Assembly: GCA_902168105.1 (NCBI GenBank)
Contig: CABHOY010000055.1
Location: 1-64,000, forward strand
Length of the DNA stretch: 64,000 nucleotides
Direction: 5' to 3'
Source of the DNA: an uncultured Flavihumibacter sp.
GTDB taxonomy: Bacteria; Bacteroidota; Bacteroidia; Chitinophagales; Chitinophagaceae
Of the stretch, positions 6,996 to 16,342 are shown piece by piece (within the stretch, counting starts at the first letter, position 1; the number at the start of each line of letters is the position of its first letter). Under the pieces are notes generated by a model, which was not told the DNA's origin, ran no database searches, and worked only from the letters and a program-made list of their open reading frames with translations. The position numbers and the translations under genes were made by a program.

Positions 6996-9581
6996 ATGTC
7001 AGAAAATACGGAAAATCAGCAAGACGGCAGGATCATCCAGATCAACATTGAGGAGCAGATGAAAACGGCCTACATTGACTACTCCATGTCAGTGATAGTG
7101 GGTCGTGCTCTTCCGGATGTCCGGGATGGTTTAAAACCTGTACATCGCCGCGTGTTGTTTGGTATGAATGAGTTAGGGAATAACAGTAACAAGGCCTACA
7201 AGAAGTCAGCCCGTATCGTAGGAGAGGTAATGGGTAAGTTCCACCCGCATGGTGACGCCTCCATCTATGATACCATTGTACGTATGGCCCAGCCATGGAG
7301 CTTACGTTACATGCTGGTGGACGGTCAGGGTAACTTCGGATCTGTGGATGGCGACATGCCGGCGGCAATGCGTTATACAGAGATCCGTCTGCAACGTATG
7401 GCTGAAGCGATGCTGGAAGACATCGACAAGGAAACCGTGGATTTCACGCTGAACTTTGACGATACCCTGGAAGAACCTACCGTATTGCCTACACGTATTC
7501 CAAACCTCCTGATTAACGGTGCTTCAGGTATTGCGGTAGGTATGGCGACCAACATCATGCCGCACAACCTGACTGAGGTGGTGGATGGTGCGATTGCCTA
7601 CATTGATAACCGTGACATTACAATTGAAGAACTGATCAAGCATGTGAAAGCGCCAGACTTCCCGACAGGTGGTATCATCTACGGTTATGAAGGGGTGAAG
7701 CAAGGTTTTGAGACTGGCCGCGGCAGGGTAGTAGTACGCGGTAAAGTAAATGTAGAAACTTCGAAAGCAGGCCGTGAGCGCCTGGTGATCTATGAGCTGC
7801 CTTACCAGATCAATAAGGCTGCCCTTCACCAGAAGATCGCGCAGCTGGCTGACGATAAAATAATAGAAGGCATCTCTGAAGCGCGTGACGAAAGTGACCG
7901 CGAAGGCATGCGCCTGGTGATAGATCTGAAACGTGAAGCGATCGCTAACGTGGTGATCAATCAGCTGTATAAATATTCCGAACTGCAAACTTCTTACGGT
8001 ATCAATAACGTGGCGCTGGTTAAAGGCCGTCCGCGTGTACTGAACCTGAAAGACATGTTGTCCGAGTTCGTTGAGTTCCGTCATGAAGTAGTAGTACGCA
8101 GAACACGTTTTGATCTGCGTAAAGCAGAAGAAAAAGCGCATATCTTACAGGGTTACCTGATAGCGCTGGACCACCTGGACGAAGTAATTGCGCTGATACG
8201 CGGATCCCGTACGCCGGAAGAAGCAAAAGAAGGCTTAATGAGCCGCTTCGAACTGAGTGAGATCCAGTCTAAAGCAATACTGGAACTGCGTTTACAACGT
8301 CTGACCGGTATGGAGCGCGATAAGATCAAGGAAGAATATGATGAAGTAATGAAACTGATCGCTTACCTGAAGGAGATATTATCTGACGAAGGACTTCGTT
8401 TCAAGATCATCAAGGAAGAACTGGAAGACGTGAAGAAACGTTTCGGTGACGAGCGTAAAACTGAGATCCAGTACCTGGCCAGCGAAATGCGTATGGAAGA
8501 TATCATTGCAGAGGAAGATGTGGTGATCACCATCTCTCACCTGGGTTATATCAAACGTACATCTGCTTATGACTACCGTCAGCAGAAACGCGGTGGCCGT
8601 GGTGCGCTGGGTGGCAAAACCCGTGAGGAGGATTATATTGAACACCTGTTCGTAGCCTCTACACACCATACCATGCTGTTCTTCACAGAGAAAGGCCGTT
8701 GTTACTGGCTGAAGGTGTATGAAATCCCAGAGGGTGAAAAGAGCGGTAAGGGACGTGCGATCCAGAACCTGATCAACCTGCCTACTGATGATAAGATCAG
8801 AGCTATTATAGACATTAAGGACCTGGGTGATAAAGATTTTATCAGCTCTCATTATATTGTGCTTTGTACCGCTAATGGTATCATCAAGAAGACCCTGCTG
8901 GAAGACTTCTCCCGTCCGCGTCAGAATGGTGTGAACGCTATCACTATCAACGAAGGCGACCAGCTGCTGGAAGCTAAGCTGACCAATGGTAACAGCGAGA
9001 TCATGATGGCTATTAAGAGTGGCAGAGCTATCCGCTTCCCGGAAAATACCGTACGTGACACAGGACGCGGAGCTATCGGTGTAAGGGGTATTGAAGTGGA
9101 TAATGACAAAGATGAAGTGGTTGGTATGATTTGTGTAAATAAGGAGGATGCCACCCGTACTGTATTGGTGGTTTCTGAGAAAGGATTTGGCAAACGTACT
9201 GATATTGAGGAATATAGAATTACCAACCGCGGTGGTAAGGGTGTTAAAACCATCAATATTACAGAAAAGACAGGTAGCCTGATCGCGATGCTTGAAGTAA
9301 CAGAGAAGGATGACCTGATGATCACCTGTAAGTCCGGGATCACTATCCGTATGGCGGTAGCTGATATCCGCGAAGCGGGTAGGGCCACACAGGGGGTTCG
9401 TCTGATCAGACTGGACGATACGGATGAAATCGCGGCTGTAGCCCGTCTGGATGAACAAGAGGAAGACAAGCTCGTAGAAGGTATGGAAGGAGAAGGAAGT
9501 GAACAGATCCAGGATGACAGCTCCGAAGATCCGGGAACAGCCGCTGCTGAAACCACGGACCAAGAAACGCCTGCAGAATAA
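6996..9581 (+). CDS. gyrA: DNA gyrase subunit A
   Basis: The 861-residue A subunit cuts and rejoins DNA for negative supercoiling in the GyrA2GyrB2 complex. Catalytic Tyr127 lies in AAMRYTE. The GyrA box QQKRGGRG near residue 530 in the C-terminal pinwheel distinguishes it from ParC. In the quinolone-determining region the sequence reads GDASIYD (residues 86-92), so the place of E. coli Ser83 is Ala88, as in mycobacteria. The C-terminus is a long acidic tail rich in Glu/Asp, common in this phylum. The ATG at 6996 is preceded by a promoter box. Confidence 0.98.
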   Translation: MSENTENQQDGRIIQINIEEQMKTAYIDYSMSVIVGRALPDVRDGLKPVHRRVLFGMNELGNNSNKAYKKSARIVGEVMGKFHPHGDASIYDTIVRMAQPWSLRYMLVDGQGNFGSVDGDMPAAMRYTEIRLQRMAEAMLEDIDKETVDFTLNFDDTLEEPTVLPTRIPNLLINGASGIAVGMATNIMPHNLTEVVDGAIAYIDNRDITIEELIKHVKAPDFPTGGIIYGYEGVKQGFETGRGRVVVRGKVNVETSKAGRERLVIYELPYQINKAALHQKIAQLADDKIIEGISEARDESDREGMRLVIDLKREAIANVVINQLYKYSELQTSYGINNVALVKGRPRVLNLKDMLSEFVEFRHEVVVRRTRFDLRKAEEKAHILQGYLIALDHLDEVIALIRGSRTPEEAKEGLMSRFELSEIQSKAILELRLQRLTGMERDKIKEEYDEVMKLIAYLKEILSDEGLRFKIIKEELEDVKKRFGDERKTEIQYLASEMRMEDIIAEEDVVITISHLGYIKRTSAYDYRQQKRGGRGALGGKTREEDYIEHLFVASTHHTMLFFTEKGRCYWLKVYEIPEGEKSGKGRAIQNLINLPTDDKIRAIIDIKDLGDKDFISSHYIVLCTANGIIKKTLLEDFSRPRQNGVNAITINEGDQLLEAKLTNGNSEIMMAIKSGRAIRFPENTVRDTGRGAIGVRGIEVDNDKDEVVGMICVNKEDATRTVLVVSEKGFGKRTDIEEYRITNRGGKGVKTINITEKTGSLIAMLEVTEKDDLMITCKSGITIRMAVADIREAGRATQGVRLIRLDDTDEIAAVARLDEQEEDKLVEGMEGEGSEQIQDDSSEDPGTAAAETTDQETPAE

Positions 9582-9712
9582 ATTATAAGAAACCGCAAAA
9601 TATTTGTGCGAACTAATAATGGTTAACCTGCGGCAGATTGTATTTATTATGGTTGAAACAGGCATTAAAATCTAAGGCCATACTTATAGACAACAAAAAA
9701 ATATTGAGCAAC

Positions 9713-10966
9713 ATGAAAAAACTACTCGTATCATTGGTCTTTTGCAGTGCAGGATTGGTTGCCGTAGCACAACGTGCTAAAGTAAGCAGCGCAGAAGAAG
9801 CACTCACTAAAAAGGACTATGATAAAGCGAAAGCCGATATTCAGGCAGCACTGGAAAATGAAAAAACCAAAGGTGATGCGAAAACCTGGTATGTAAAGGG
9901 TAAAATTTTCGAAGCAACTGCAACTGAGAAAAAAGATACCAAAGAGGCACTTGAAGCATTTGATGCTTATAAGAAAGCACTGGAGATCAATCCTAAAATG
10001 ACTGAAGCCCAGCTGGAAATGCACCAGCGTATGTTTAACCTGTATGCTACCATTGGTAACGCGGGTTATGCTAGTCTGAACGATCAGAAATGGGATTCCG
10101 CGTTCATATATTTCAAAGATGCATTTTCAGTTGTTGACTTTTACAACAGCAAAGGTTTCGCCAGTGCGCTTCCTACTGATACATCTATGATCTTCTACGC
10201 TGGTTATGCTGGTAACCAGGCTGGTAAAAAAGACGAAGCGCTTACCTACCTGAAAAAGGCTGTTGACCTGCATTTCAAGGCTGAACCAGCCCTGTACGTG
10301 ATCCTGGCACAGACTTACGAGGAAAAGGGCGACAATGCTAACTGGCTGAAAACTATCGAAGATGGTAAGGCTATGTTCCCTAAAGACAAACGTTTTAACG
10401 ATATGGAGATGTTATACTACTCCAAAACCGGTAAAACTTCAGAATTACTGGGTATCCTGGAAAAGAAAATGGCTGAAAATCCGAATGATTTCCAGACAAT
10501 CCTGGACTATGGTATCCGTGTGGATAACCTGGCAAACCCTCGCAGCGAAGGTGGTCAGGATGCAGCAAAACCAGCTAACTACGATGAGCTGATGGGCAAA
10601 GCAGAAGGCGCATACAAAAAGGCGATCGAACTGAAAGCTGACGATGCAACTGCTAACTTCCAGTTAGGTGCGCTGTATTTCAACCGTGCAGTAGGCTTCA
10701 ACAAAGAGCTGAATGCAATGGACAGCAAATCTCTGAACACGCCTAAAGCAAAAGAACTGCAAACTAAAGTAACTGGTCTGATGGATCAGGCGCTGCCTTT
10801 CTTCGAGAAAGCAGACGAGAACTTTACTGCTAAAGCAGCAAGCCTGGAGCCTAGCGACAAACAGACTTACGAAAGCTGTCTGTATGCACTGCAGAAGATC
10901 TATGCTATCAAGAACGAGACTGCAAAAGTAGACGCAGTTAAGAAAAAGCTTGAAAATCTGAAGTAA
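9713..10966 (+). CDS. Secreted tetratricopeptide repeat protein
   Basis: A 417-residue protein with a cleavable signal peptide (MKKLLVSLVFCSAGLVAVAQ) and TPR units over most of its length, including a helical block at about residues 25-110, a repeat near YVILAQTYEEKGD and another near ANFQLGALYFNRA. It should sit in the periplasm as a protein-protein scaffold. The open frame extends upstream, but the ATG at 9713 gives the signal peptide at the right place. It follows gyrA by 131 bases and is ended by a strong terminator. Confidence 0.87.
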   Translation: MKKLLVSLVFCSAGLVAVAQRAKVSSAEEALTKKDYDKAKADIQAALENEKTKGDAKTWYVKGKIFEATATEKKDTKEALEAFDAYKKALEINPKMTEAQLEMHQRMFNLYATIGNAGYASLNDQKWDSAFIYFKDAFSVVDFYNSKGFASALPTDTSMIFYAGYAGNQAGKKDEALTYLKKAVDLHFKAEPALYVILAQTYEEKGDNANWLKTIEDGKAMFPKDKRFNDMEMLYYSKTGKTSELLGILEKKMAENPNDFQTILDYGIRVDNLANPRSEGGQDAAKPANYDELMGKAEGAYKKAIELKADDATANFQLGALYFNRAVGFNKELNAMDSKSLNTPKAKELQTKVTGLMDQALPFFEKADENFTAKAASLEPSDKQTYESCLYALQKIYAIKNETAKVDAVKKKLENLK

Positions 10967-10987
10967 TAACACATTACTTTACCTTAT

Positions 10988-11027
10988 AAAAAAGTCCCGG
11001 CTTGTATAACAGGCCGGGACTTTTTTT
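10988..11027. terminator. Rho-independent terminator
   Basis: A-rich left side, stem GTCCCGGC (10994-11001) with GCCGGGAC (11013-11020), then seven T. The A run makes it usable in both directions between the convergent TPR and anti-sigma genes. Confidence 0.85.
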
Positions 11028-11042
11028 ATGAATAAATGATCT

Positions 11043-11396
11043 TTATTTGTGTGTCATGAAATGGTACGTCCAGAATGCGCCCAGGATAATGAAAAGCACT
11101 ACGATCACAATAATAGCCAGTTCAGTATAATAGGACACCTGGGTTTTACGACGTTTGCGGGTACGTAGCTTACGCAGCATTTCCCATTTCATCTGTCGCA
11201 GCCATACAGGGATCTTTTCCTTCTGCTCAATTGCAGATAATCCCTCAACAGCTTCACTGCACATCTCACAATCAGCCAGATGAAGTTCTACTTCATGCTG
11301 TTGTTCCGCCGATAACCGCCCCTCCACATAATCCAGCAATTGCTGTTGTGTGGGACAGGCCGTCGTGGTGAAAATATCCTGATATTCTTCGTTCAT
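11043..11396 (-). CDS. Zinc-finger anti-sigma factor
   Basis: A 117-residue membrane protein with an N-terminal zf-HC2-type module (HLADCEMC: His, Cys, Cys) at about residues 28-55 and one membrane segment near the C-terminus (residues 90-112). This is the form of short anti-sigma factors that hold an ECF sigma factor at the inner membrane. It lies 61 bases downstream of the ECF sigma gene at 11458-12024 on the same strand, its probable partner. No large periplasmic sensor domain is present, so the signal is unclear. Confidence 0.82.
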   Translation of the reverse strand: MNEEYQDIFTTTACPTQQQLLDYVEGRLSAEQQHEVELHLADCEMCSEAVEGLSAIEQKEKIPVWLRQMKWEMLRKLRTRKRRKTQVSYYTELAIIVIVVLFIILGAFWTYHFMTHK

Positions 11397-11457
11397 AAAA
11401 TCGTCAATAATTAAATTCGTGCGTACTTATTTGATGCATTCCTGCGTACTTGCCCGG

Positions 11458-12024
11458 CTATCCCTGTGCACCTAATAATAGCTTCAGGTTACGTTTTCCG
11501 TTCTGAATATAACTTTTTACCTGCAATAAGGTATAACCTGTCTGGCTGGCAATATCCTGGTAAGATAGTTTCTGCAGGTAAAATAGTTTGACACAGGCCC
11601 GCTGTTCCGGGTTTAATTGTTCCAGCGCATGCTGCATATTTTCCAGTAAGTTATCCTTTTCTACGAATCTGGCTTTGTCTTCCTCCTGGTCGGCGGGATT
11701 GTTCAGGTGTTTCTCACTGACTTCTTCCTGTCTTACCTGGCTTTTGTGCCTTAACTGCATCAGGCAGTGGTTCCGGGCCACCTGGTAGATCCAGGCCCTG
11801 AAAAATTGCACCTTATGCTTGTTGATCTCTGCGAGTACCTTCAAAAATATCTGTTGTACACTGTCTCTTGCATCCTCTTCATTTTTAAGGTATTTCATAC
11901 ACATACCCAATAAAAGGATCGCATACCTGTCAAACAGGATGCCTATCCATTCGCTGTTATCGTCGGTCCTGAACCGTTCCAGCAGCTCTTCATCTGTTAA
12001 GTCCTGGCTATTCTTATAAATCAC
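11458..12024 (-). CDS. ECF-type RNA polymerase sigma factor
   Basis: The 188 residues contain sigma-70 region 2 (LFDRYAILLLGMCMKYLKNEEDARDSVQQIFLKVL, seen at residues 28-65) and region 4 (LNPEQRACVKLFYLQKLSYQDIASQTGYTLLQVKSYIQNGKRNL) at the C-terminus. It is a typical Bacteroidota ECF sigma factor without regions 1 and 3. It is followed by a zinc-finger anti-sigma gene, which supports a membrane-gated regulation circuit. Target genes cannot be inferred. Confidence 0.93.
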   Translation of the reverse strand: MIYKNSQDLTDEELLERFRTDDNSEWIGILFDRYAILLLGMCMKYLKNEEDARDSVQQIFLKVLAEINKHKVQFFRAWIYQVARNHCLMQLRHKSQVRQEEVSEKHLNNPADQEEDKARFVEKDNLLENMQHALEQLNPEQRACVKLFYLQKLSYQDIASQTGYTLLQVKSYIQNGKRNLKLLLGAQG

Positions 12025-12261
12025 TGGATAAAGATAAAATACTTATAATATAAAGATGCCGGGACGGTAAAATTTCCATAAAAATAAAAGTGGCTGATAA
12101 TAAACGGGTAAGATCTGAGTGTGCATGGGAAGCATGCATGTCGTTTACAGGCCAGGTTTTAAGCCCGTAAATAGCTCCATTTGATTTAATAAGGGAATTG
12201 CTTCAGGGCTTTTACCTCACGACTTTATGGAGGCTTAAAACGTCCCGATGGGGGACCGGGA

Positions 12262-13335
12262 TCAAAGGTTATCGAGTGCAGCCTGTGCCTTGTCTTTCAT
12301 GCTGCCGTTCATCCGTACGACTTCTTTGAACATACGGCGGGCTTTACCGGTCTGGCCTTTGCTGCGATAACATACAGCCAGCTGGTAGCGGGACAGTTCT
12401 CCGTATTTACCAGGGCTTTCGGCAAGGTGTTTATAGCGGGAGATCGCTTCATTCAGGTCTCCCTGCTGGTGATACACCTGTGCAGCTTTATAGAGGAACT
12501 CGTCTGTACCGGATGGTTCAGCAGTCGCTTTCTTTTCGGGAACATCTTCTTTTTCCTTTTCCTTTTTAACCGGTGCCGGTTTGTCTTCCGTTCTCTTAAC
12601 AACCGCAGGCGTATCCTTGTGTACTACAGCAACCCTGGTTGTTTCCTTCGCTTCTACCGGCTTAGACGGTGGAGGCGGAAGTTTCTTTGCGCTATCCTTC
12701 GTGACGGCAGGCGCTGCAGGCGGTTTAACTGCTGTCTTTAGTGAATCTTTTCTCTCTACAAGTTTAGGTGTAGCTACCGGTGCTTCCGGTGAGGTTGTCG
12801 TAGGTGGCGTTGTTTTTAAGGCAGGTGCTTCTTCGACACGTACGGGAGTGACTACGGCTGCCTGTAAAGGCGGATTCTCCGGCTTTGCGGCAGGAAGTTC
12901 TGCATTACTTGCAATGGCTTTGGATACGGGCGATTTCAGTTTGCCCTGTTGCTGCACGAGATATATTACGCCTGCACTAATAGCAATGGCCGCCACAACC
13001 CAGAAATAGATGAGAAAACTTTCTTTTTTCTGCTCCTGGCGTTGGTAGCGTTCCACTTTATGCACCTGGGATATCCGCTTAATACTGTTGCGGATGTATT
13101 GTTGCATGCTTGTGGCGAGTGGCTGGTATTTTTCCCTGTACTGTTGTTGCTGGAGTACCTGCAATGCATCGAAACAGAGATTACAGTCAACAAGATGCTG
13201 TTCTACCAGATGTTTCTCAACATCTGTCAGACGACCATCCAGGTAACGGGGAAGTTGATCCCTGTTCAGACAGCGAATGTTACTGAAGATCTTCAGTATT
13301 TTTTCATTGTTTTCCAAGTTACTCATAGGTTTCAT
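12262..13335 (-). CDS. Anti-sigma-like membrane protein with zinc finger and TPR domain
   Basis: A 357-residue protein of four parts: an N-terminal zinc-finger-like module with His47, Cys51 and Cys54; one membrane segment at about residues 107-127; a Pro/Lys/Ala/Val-rich linker at about 135-275; and a C-terminal TPR region (FLYKAAQVYHQQGDLNEAISRYKHL). Its first 17 bases overlap the end of the sigma-like gene at 13319-13891, a sign of translational coupling; the ATG at 13326 is an alternative start. The layout suggests an anti-sigma factor whose periplasmic TPR senses partner proteins through a long flexible stalk. Confidence 0.8.
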   Translation of the reverse strand: MKPMSNLENNEKILKIFSNIRCLNRDQLPRYLDGRLTDVEKHLVEQHLVDCNLCFDALQVLQQQQYREKYQPLATSMQQYIRNSIKRISQVHKVERYQRQEQKKESFLIYFWVVAAIAISAGVIYLVQQQGKLKSPVSKAIASNAELPAAKPENPPLQAAVVTPVRVEEAPALKTTPPTTTSPEAPVATPKLVERKDSLKTAVKPPAAPAVTKDSAKKLPPPPSKPVEAKETTRVAVVHKDTPAVVKRTEDKPAPVKKEKEKEDVPEKKATAEPSGTDEFLYKAAQVYHQQGDLNEAISRYKHLAESPGKYGELSRYQLAVCYRSKGQTGKARRMFKEVVRMNGSMKDKAQAALDNL

Positions 13336-13891
13336 TCATCAATAAGGAAGCCATTTTTTGCTTTGCTTGCTGTAGAATCTGCCTTGTTTTTTCAATAGTG
13401 TAATTTTTTGTTGCTGCCAGTTCTGCAAAAGACTTAGCATGAAGGTAGAATTCTTTCAGAAAATATTTTTCTTCTGCGGGCAACTTCTCCAATACTCCTT
13501 CCATTGTTGCTGCCAGCAGTTGTTGTTCTTTGAGGTTGGTAGCTGCTTTCTCTACTTTGTTTTCCATCTGTTGCTGTTCCCTGGATTCCGTACTGGGAAA
13601 AAATGGACTATTCTTTTCTGTCTGAGCTTGTTGTGCCCTGATAGTATAGTGGATCCATTCATTGGCTTTCGGGATCGTCTGGGTCCTTAAACTGGCGCTG
13701 AGGCGCTGGAGCAAAGCGGGATAGACTTCTTCGGGAGTAGTAGCGGGACCGTTATTAAGGTAGGGTAAACAAACGGCAACCATGAGGTGGCTGTATCTTT
13801 CCATGAGTACACCTTCCGCTTCCTGGTCCTTCAATTTTCTTGCCCGGGAAATCAATTCTTTATCTGATAAATTAGTTAGCTGCTGTAGCAT
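13319..13891 (-). CDS. Divergent ECF sigma factor-like protein
   Basis: A 190-residue protein with weak similarity to ECF sigma factors: an N-terminal region-2-like block (DKELISRARKLKDQEAEGVLMERYSHLMVAVCLPYL at residues 9-44) and a C-terminal region-4-like helix-turn-helix (KLPAEEKYFLKEFYLHAKSFAELAATKNYTIEKTRQILQQAKQKM). The middle is Gln/Glu rich. Coupling with the zinc-finger TPR protein supports the sigma/anti-sigma reading. It is more diverged than the sigma factor at 11458-12024, so the call rests on context as well as on motif. Confidence 0.75.
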   Translation of the reverse strand: MLQQLTNLSDKELISRARKLKDQEAEGVLMERYSHLMVAVCLPYLNNGPATTPEEVYPALLQRLSASLRTQTIPKANEWIHYTIRAQQAQTEKNSPFFPSTESREQQQMENKVEKAATNLKEQQLLAATMEGVLEKLPAEEKYFLKEFYLHAKSFAELAATKNYTIEKTRQILQQAKQKMASLLMNETYE

Positions 13892-13972
13892 AGTGTTACC
13901 TATATTTACATATAAAAGACAAAAATGTTCATTTTGTTGTCTTTTGACATATAATTATTTTAGACAATTAAT

Positions 13973-14743
13973 ATGCCATACGCAATTACCGTTGTTCCGG
14001 TCATGCCATTACGGGCGGAACCATCTCATAAAAGTGAAATTATCTCACAAGCCTTGTGGGGGGAATGCAGTGAAATTATTACAACCGGATCTGACGGTTG
14101 GGTAAGAGTAAAATGCCAGTTTGACGCGTATGAAGGTTGGGCTACTTTTAATCATCTGGAAATCATTGACGAGGAGTTGTTCAATGCCCCGTATACGCAT
14201 TATACGGCGGGCTGGGTGAATAGCGTGCAACTGAATGGTAAACCGATGCATGTGCCTTTCGGATGCGCGGTAAAAGGAGCGGAGCTTGTTACAAACTGGG
14301 GAAAGGTAAAGGTACAGTTTGAGGATCAGCCGATTGAGCGGGGGAAGGGAGATGCGGTAGATACGGCAACCCTTACAGCAGCAGCTTTCCTGTATCTGAA
14401 CACGGCATACCTGTGGGGCGGCAAATCGGTATTTGGCGTGGATTGTTCAGGATTTGTGCAAACGGTATACAAGACCCTGGGGATAGACCTGTTAAGGGAT
14501 ACTTACCAGCAGGCGACGCAGGGTGTAACGGTCGACTTCCTGCAGGAAGCGCGCCTGGGCGACCTGGCTTTCTTCGACAACCCGGAAGGGCGTTTCGTGC
14601 ATGTGGGCATCCTGCTGAACGATCATGAGATCATTCATTCATCAGGGAAGGTAAGGGTAGACCCTATTGACAATCAGGGTATTACTAATATAGATACCGG
14701 TGTAAGAACACACAGGCTGCGGATCATCAAGAGAGTATTTTAG
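13973..14743 (+). CDS. NlpC/P60 (C40) peptidoglycan hydrolase with SH3-like domains
   Basis: A 256-residue cysteine peptidase. Residues 1-125 look like bacterial SH3 domains (WVRVKCQFDAYEGWATFNHL). Residues 130-256 form the NlpC/P60 domain with Cys158 in DCSGF, His210 in FVHVGI and a third polar residue at His222. Such enzymes cut D-Glu-diaminopimelate bonds in cell-wall peptides. No signal peptide is visible, so it may act on imported wall peptides in the cytoplasm, like the YkfC type. Confidence 0.9.
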   Translation: MPYAITVVPVMPLRAEPSHKSEIISQALWGECSEIITTGSDGWVRVKCQFDAYEGWATFNHLEIIDEELFNAPYTHYTAGWVNSVQLNGKPMHVPFGCAVKGAELVTNWGKVKVQFEDQPIERGKGDAVDTATLTAAAFLYLNTAYLWGGKSVFGVDCSGFVQTVYKTLGIDLLRDTYQQATQGVTVDFLQEARLGDLAFFDNPEGRFVHVGILLNDHEIIHSSGKVRVDPIDNQGITNIDTGVRTHRLRIIKRVF

Positions 14744-14802
14744 GGCGTTTGAAGCAGCGGAAACAAGTGATGGGCGAGGCTGCCAGCCTGGCAAGACGAT
14801 AT

Positions 14803-14860
14803 TAAACGGAACATCCCATAGCGGTAATAAAGATTACTGAGCTATGGGATGTTCCGTTTA
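14803..14860. terminator. Bidirectional terminator, 20-bp stem
   Basis: Bases 14803-14822 and 14841-14860 are perfect reverse complements, with a small second stem (GTAAT/ATTAC) inside the loop. It lies between the convergent NlpC/P60 and ppa genes. Confidence 0.8.
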
Positions 14861-14890
14861 GGGAATGGCATGCAGCCGTTCCTCTCTTAA

Positions 14891-15433
14891 TTATTTATCA
14901 CCGAAAGTCTTGTTGTAGAACTCGATACTTTCCAGTATGATGCGTTCTGCAACGGCTTTGTTCTGGAACTCAGCCACTTTTACGGTTTTATGCTCCAGTC
15001 TCTTATATTCTTCAAAGAAGTGACGGATCTCTGCCGTGAAATGCGGAGGTAATTCTGAGATATCGTTGATGTGCGCAACGCTCATATCGTTTGCAGCTAC
15101 AGCGATGATCTTGTCATCCGCCTCGCCACTGTCGATCATCTGCATTACACCGATCACTTTTGCTTCCATGATACACATAGGAACAACATCAACCTGGGAG
15201 AGGATGAGGATATCCAGCGGGTCATGGTCGTCACAGTAGGTTTTTGGAATAAAACCGTAGTTAGCCGGGTAGTATACGGAAGAATACAGTACCCTGTCGA
15301 GCTTCAACAGACCACTTTCTTTGTCCAGTTCATATTTAGCGCGACAGCCTTTAGGAATTTCAATGATAGCATTCACTATGTTAGGCGCTTCTGATCCTGT
15401 GCTGACTGAATGCCAGGGATTGTTCGTCGTCAT
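14891..15433 (-). CDS. ppa: Inorganic pyrophosphatase
   Basis: A 180-residue family I soluble pyrophosphatase that hydrolyses PPi to two phosphates. It has the substrate-binding KYELDKESGLLKLDR and YPANYGFIPKTY blocks and the metal-binding signature DDHDPLDIL, plus the second acidic cluster near DSGEADDKI. Length fits the bacterial hexameric form. It ends at a shared terminator with NlpC/P60. Confidence 0.97.
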   Translation of the reverse strand: MTTNNPWHSVSTGSEAPNIVNAIIEIPKGCRAKYELDKESGLLKLDRVLYSSVYYPANYGFIPKTYCDDHDPLDILILSQVDVVPMCIMEAKVIGVMQMIDSGEADDKIIAVAANDMSVAHINDISELPPHFTAEIRHFFEEYKRLEHKTVKVAEFQNKAVAERIILESIEFYNKTFGDK

Positions 15434-15660
15434 CTTCTACTTTGTTTTTTCGTTTATTATAATTTGGTGCCCCTGCATCTATTCCGCATTGCAAAGATAT
15501 AACAGCGCAAAGTCTTTCTTCGGGACCCTGGCAACTGTTTTACCGTATGCTAATGTGGAATTTAGAATAAAATGCTGGCGCGTGGCAAAAATAAGGAACT
15601 CAACTGTAATTTCGTAATAGATACAAAATTATACAGATAAGAGTATTTATAATATTTTAA

Positions 15661-16125
15661 TTAACTGGGAAGCGGAGCTGTTGTATCCTGAGGCAGCATA
15701 TCGACAGAATCCAATGGTGCACTTGCCGGAGGCAGGTAATTTGGAATAATACTTTCGAATGTGAGAGATATTTTCCAGCGGCCATTTTCTTTTACGAGCT
15801 GCAATCTTTCCTTTTGTTTAGAGGAAGAGTTCAATACGGTAACAGTTGCTTTGTCGCCGTTTTCTTCTGTCTCTATGACCTTTATCCCGGCTTTTTTGAT
15901 CTTATCCCGCTCTGAATCATTACGGCGGGCATCGAAGAAGGAGTAGAGCTGTATTACCTGTTGCGATTCCTTGGTAGCGTAGTCCCGGGCCAGGTCAAAG
16001 TTCGAGTCCTGTATCGCATGCATAAAGTTGAGCGCTACTTCCTGCGGGGAAGCGCGTTTTTTGCAACTGCTAAATACAGTACCGAAAAATAATACCAAGG
16101 TGAGGATACGCAGATAACTGGTCAT
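15661..16125 (-). CDS. Small lipoprotein with DUF4878/NTF2-like fold
   Basis: A 154-residue putative lipoprotein; hydrophobic N-terminus ends in FSSC with Cys21. The body (SPQEVALNFMHAIQDSNFDLARDYATKES, then a beta-rich half) fits DUF4878, an NTF2-like family of unknown function. A flexible Pro/Ser tail follows. It stands alone between ppa and phoH. Confidence 0.8.
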   Translation of the reverse strand: MTSYLRILTLVLFFGTVFSSCKKRASPQEVALNFMHAIQDSNFDLARDYATKESQQVIQLYSFFDARRNDSERDKIKKAGIKVIETEENGDKATVTVLNSSSKQKERLQLVKENGRWKISLTFESIIPNYLPPASAPLDSVDMLPQDTTAPLPS

Positions 16126-16342
16126 GCAAATGTTCTATTATAATACAGTTAACAAAAATAGGTGGAAAGTCGAAAATTACAAAGTGCAGCTAGTATTGCG
16201 GTTGTAATTTTTAAAGATCCGGACCTGTTTTTGAAAATTGTTGGTTTCCTTGTTGTAAACCGGTATAGGCAAGGAATACTTTTAACAGTTTACGTTTTAA
16301 GGCGTGAACATACTTAAAACACTGTTAAGGAAGTGTTAATTA

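Noticed and set aside
8379..9665. A 428-codon open frame opposite gyrA
   Set aside because: It is the complement of a highly expressed, codon-biased gene; no family features are seen in its translation.
14803..14860. Mobile-element terminal repeats, because of long perfect inverted repeats here and at 5201-5248
   Set aside because: Each lies between the ends of convergent genes and encloses only a few bases, which fits bidirectional terminators and not a transposon.
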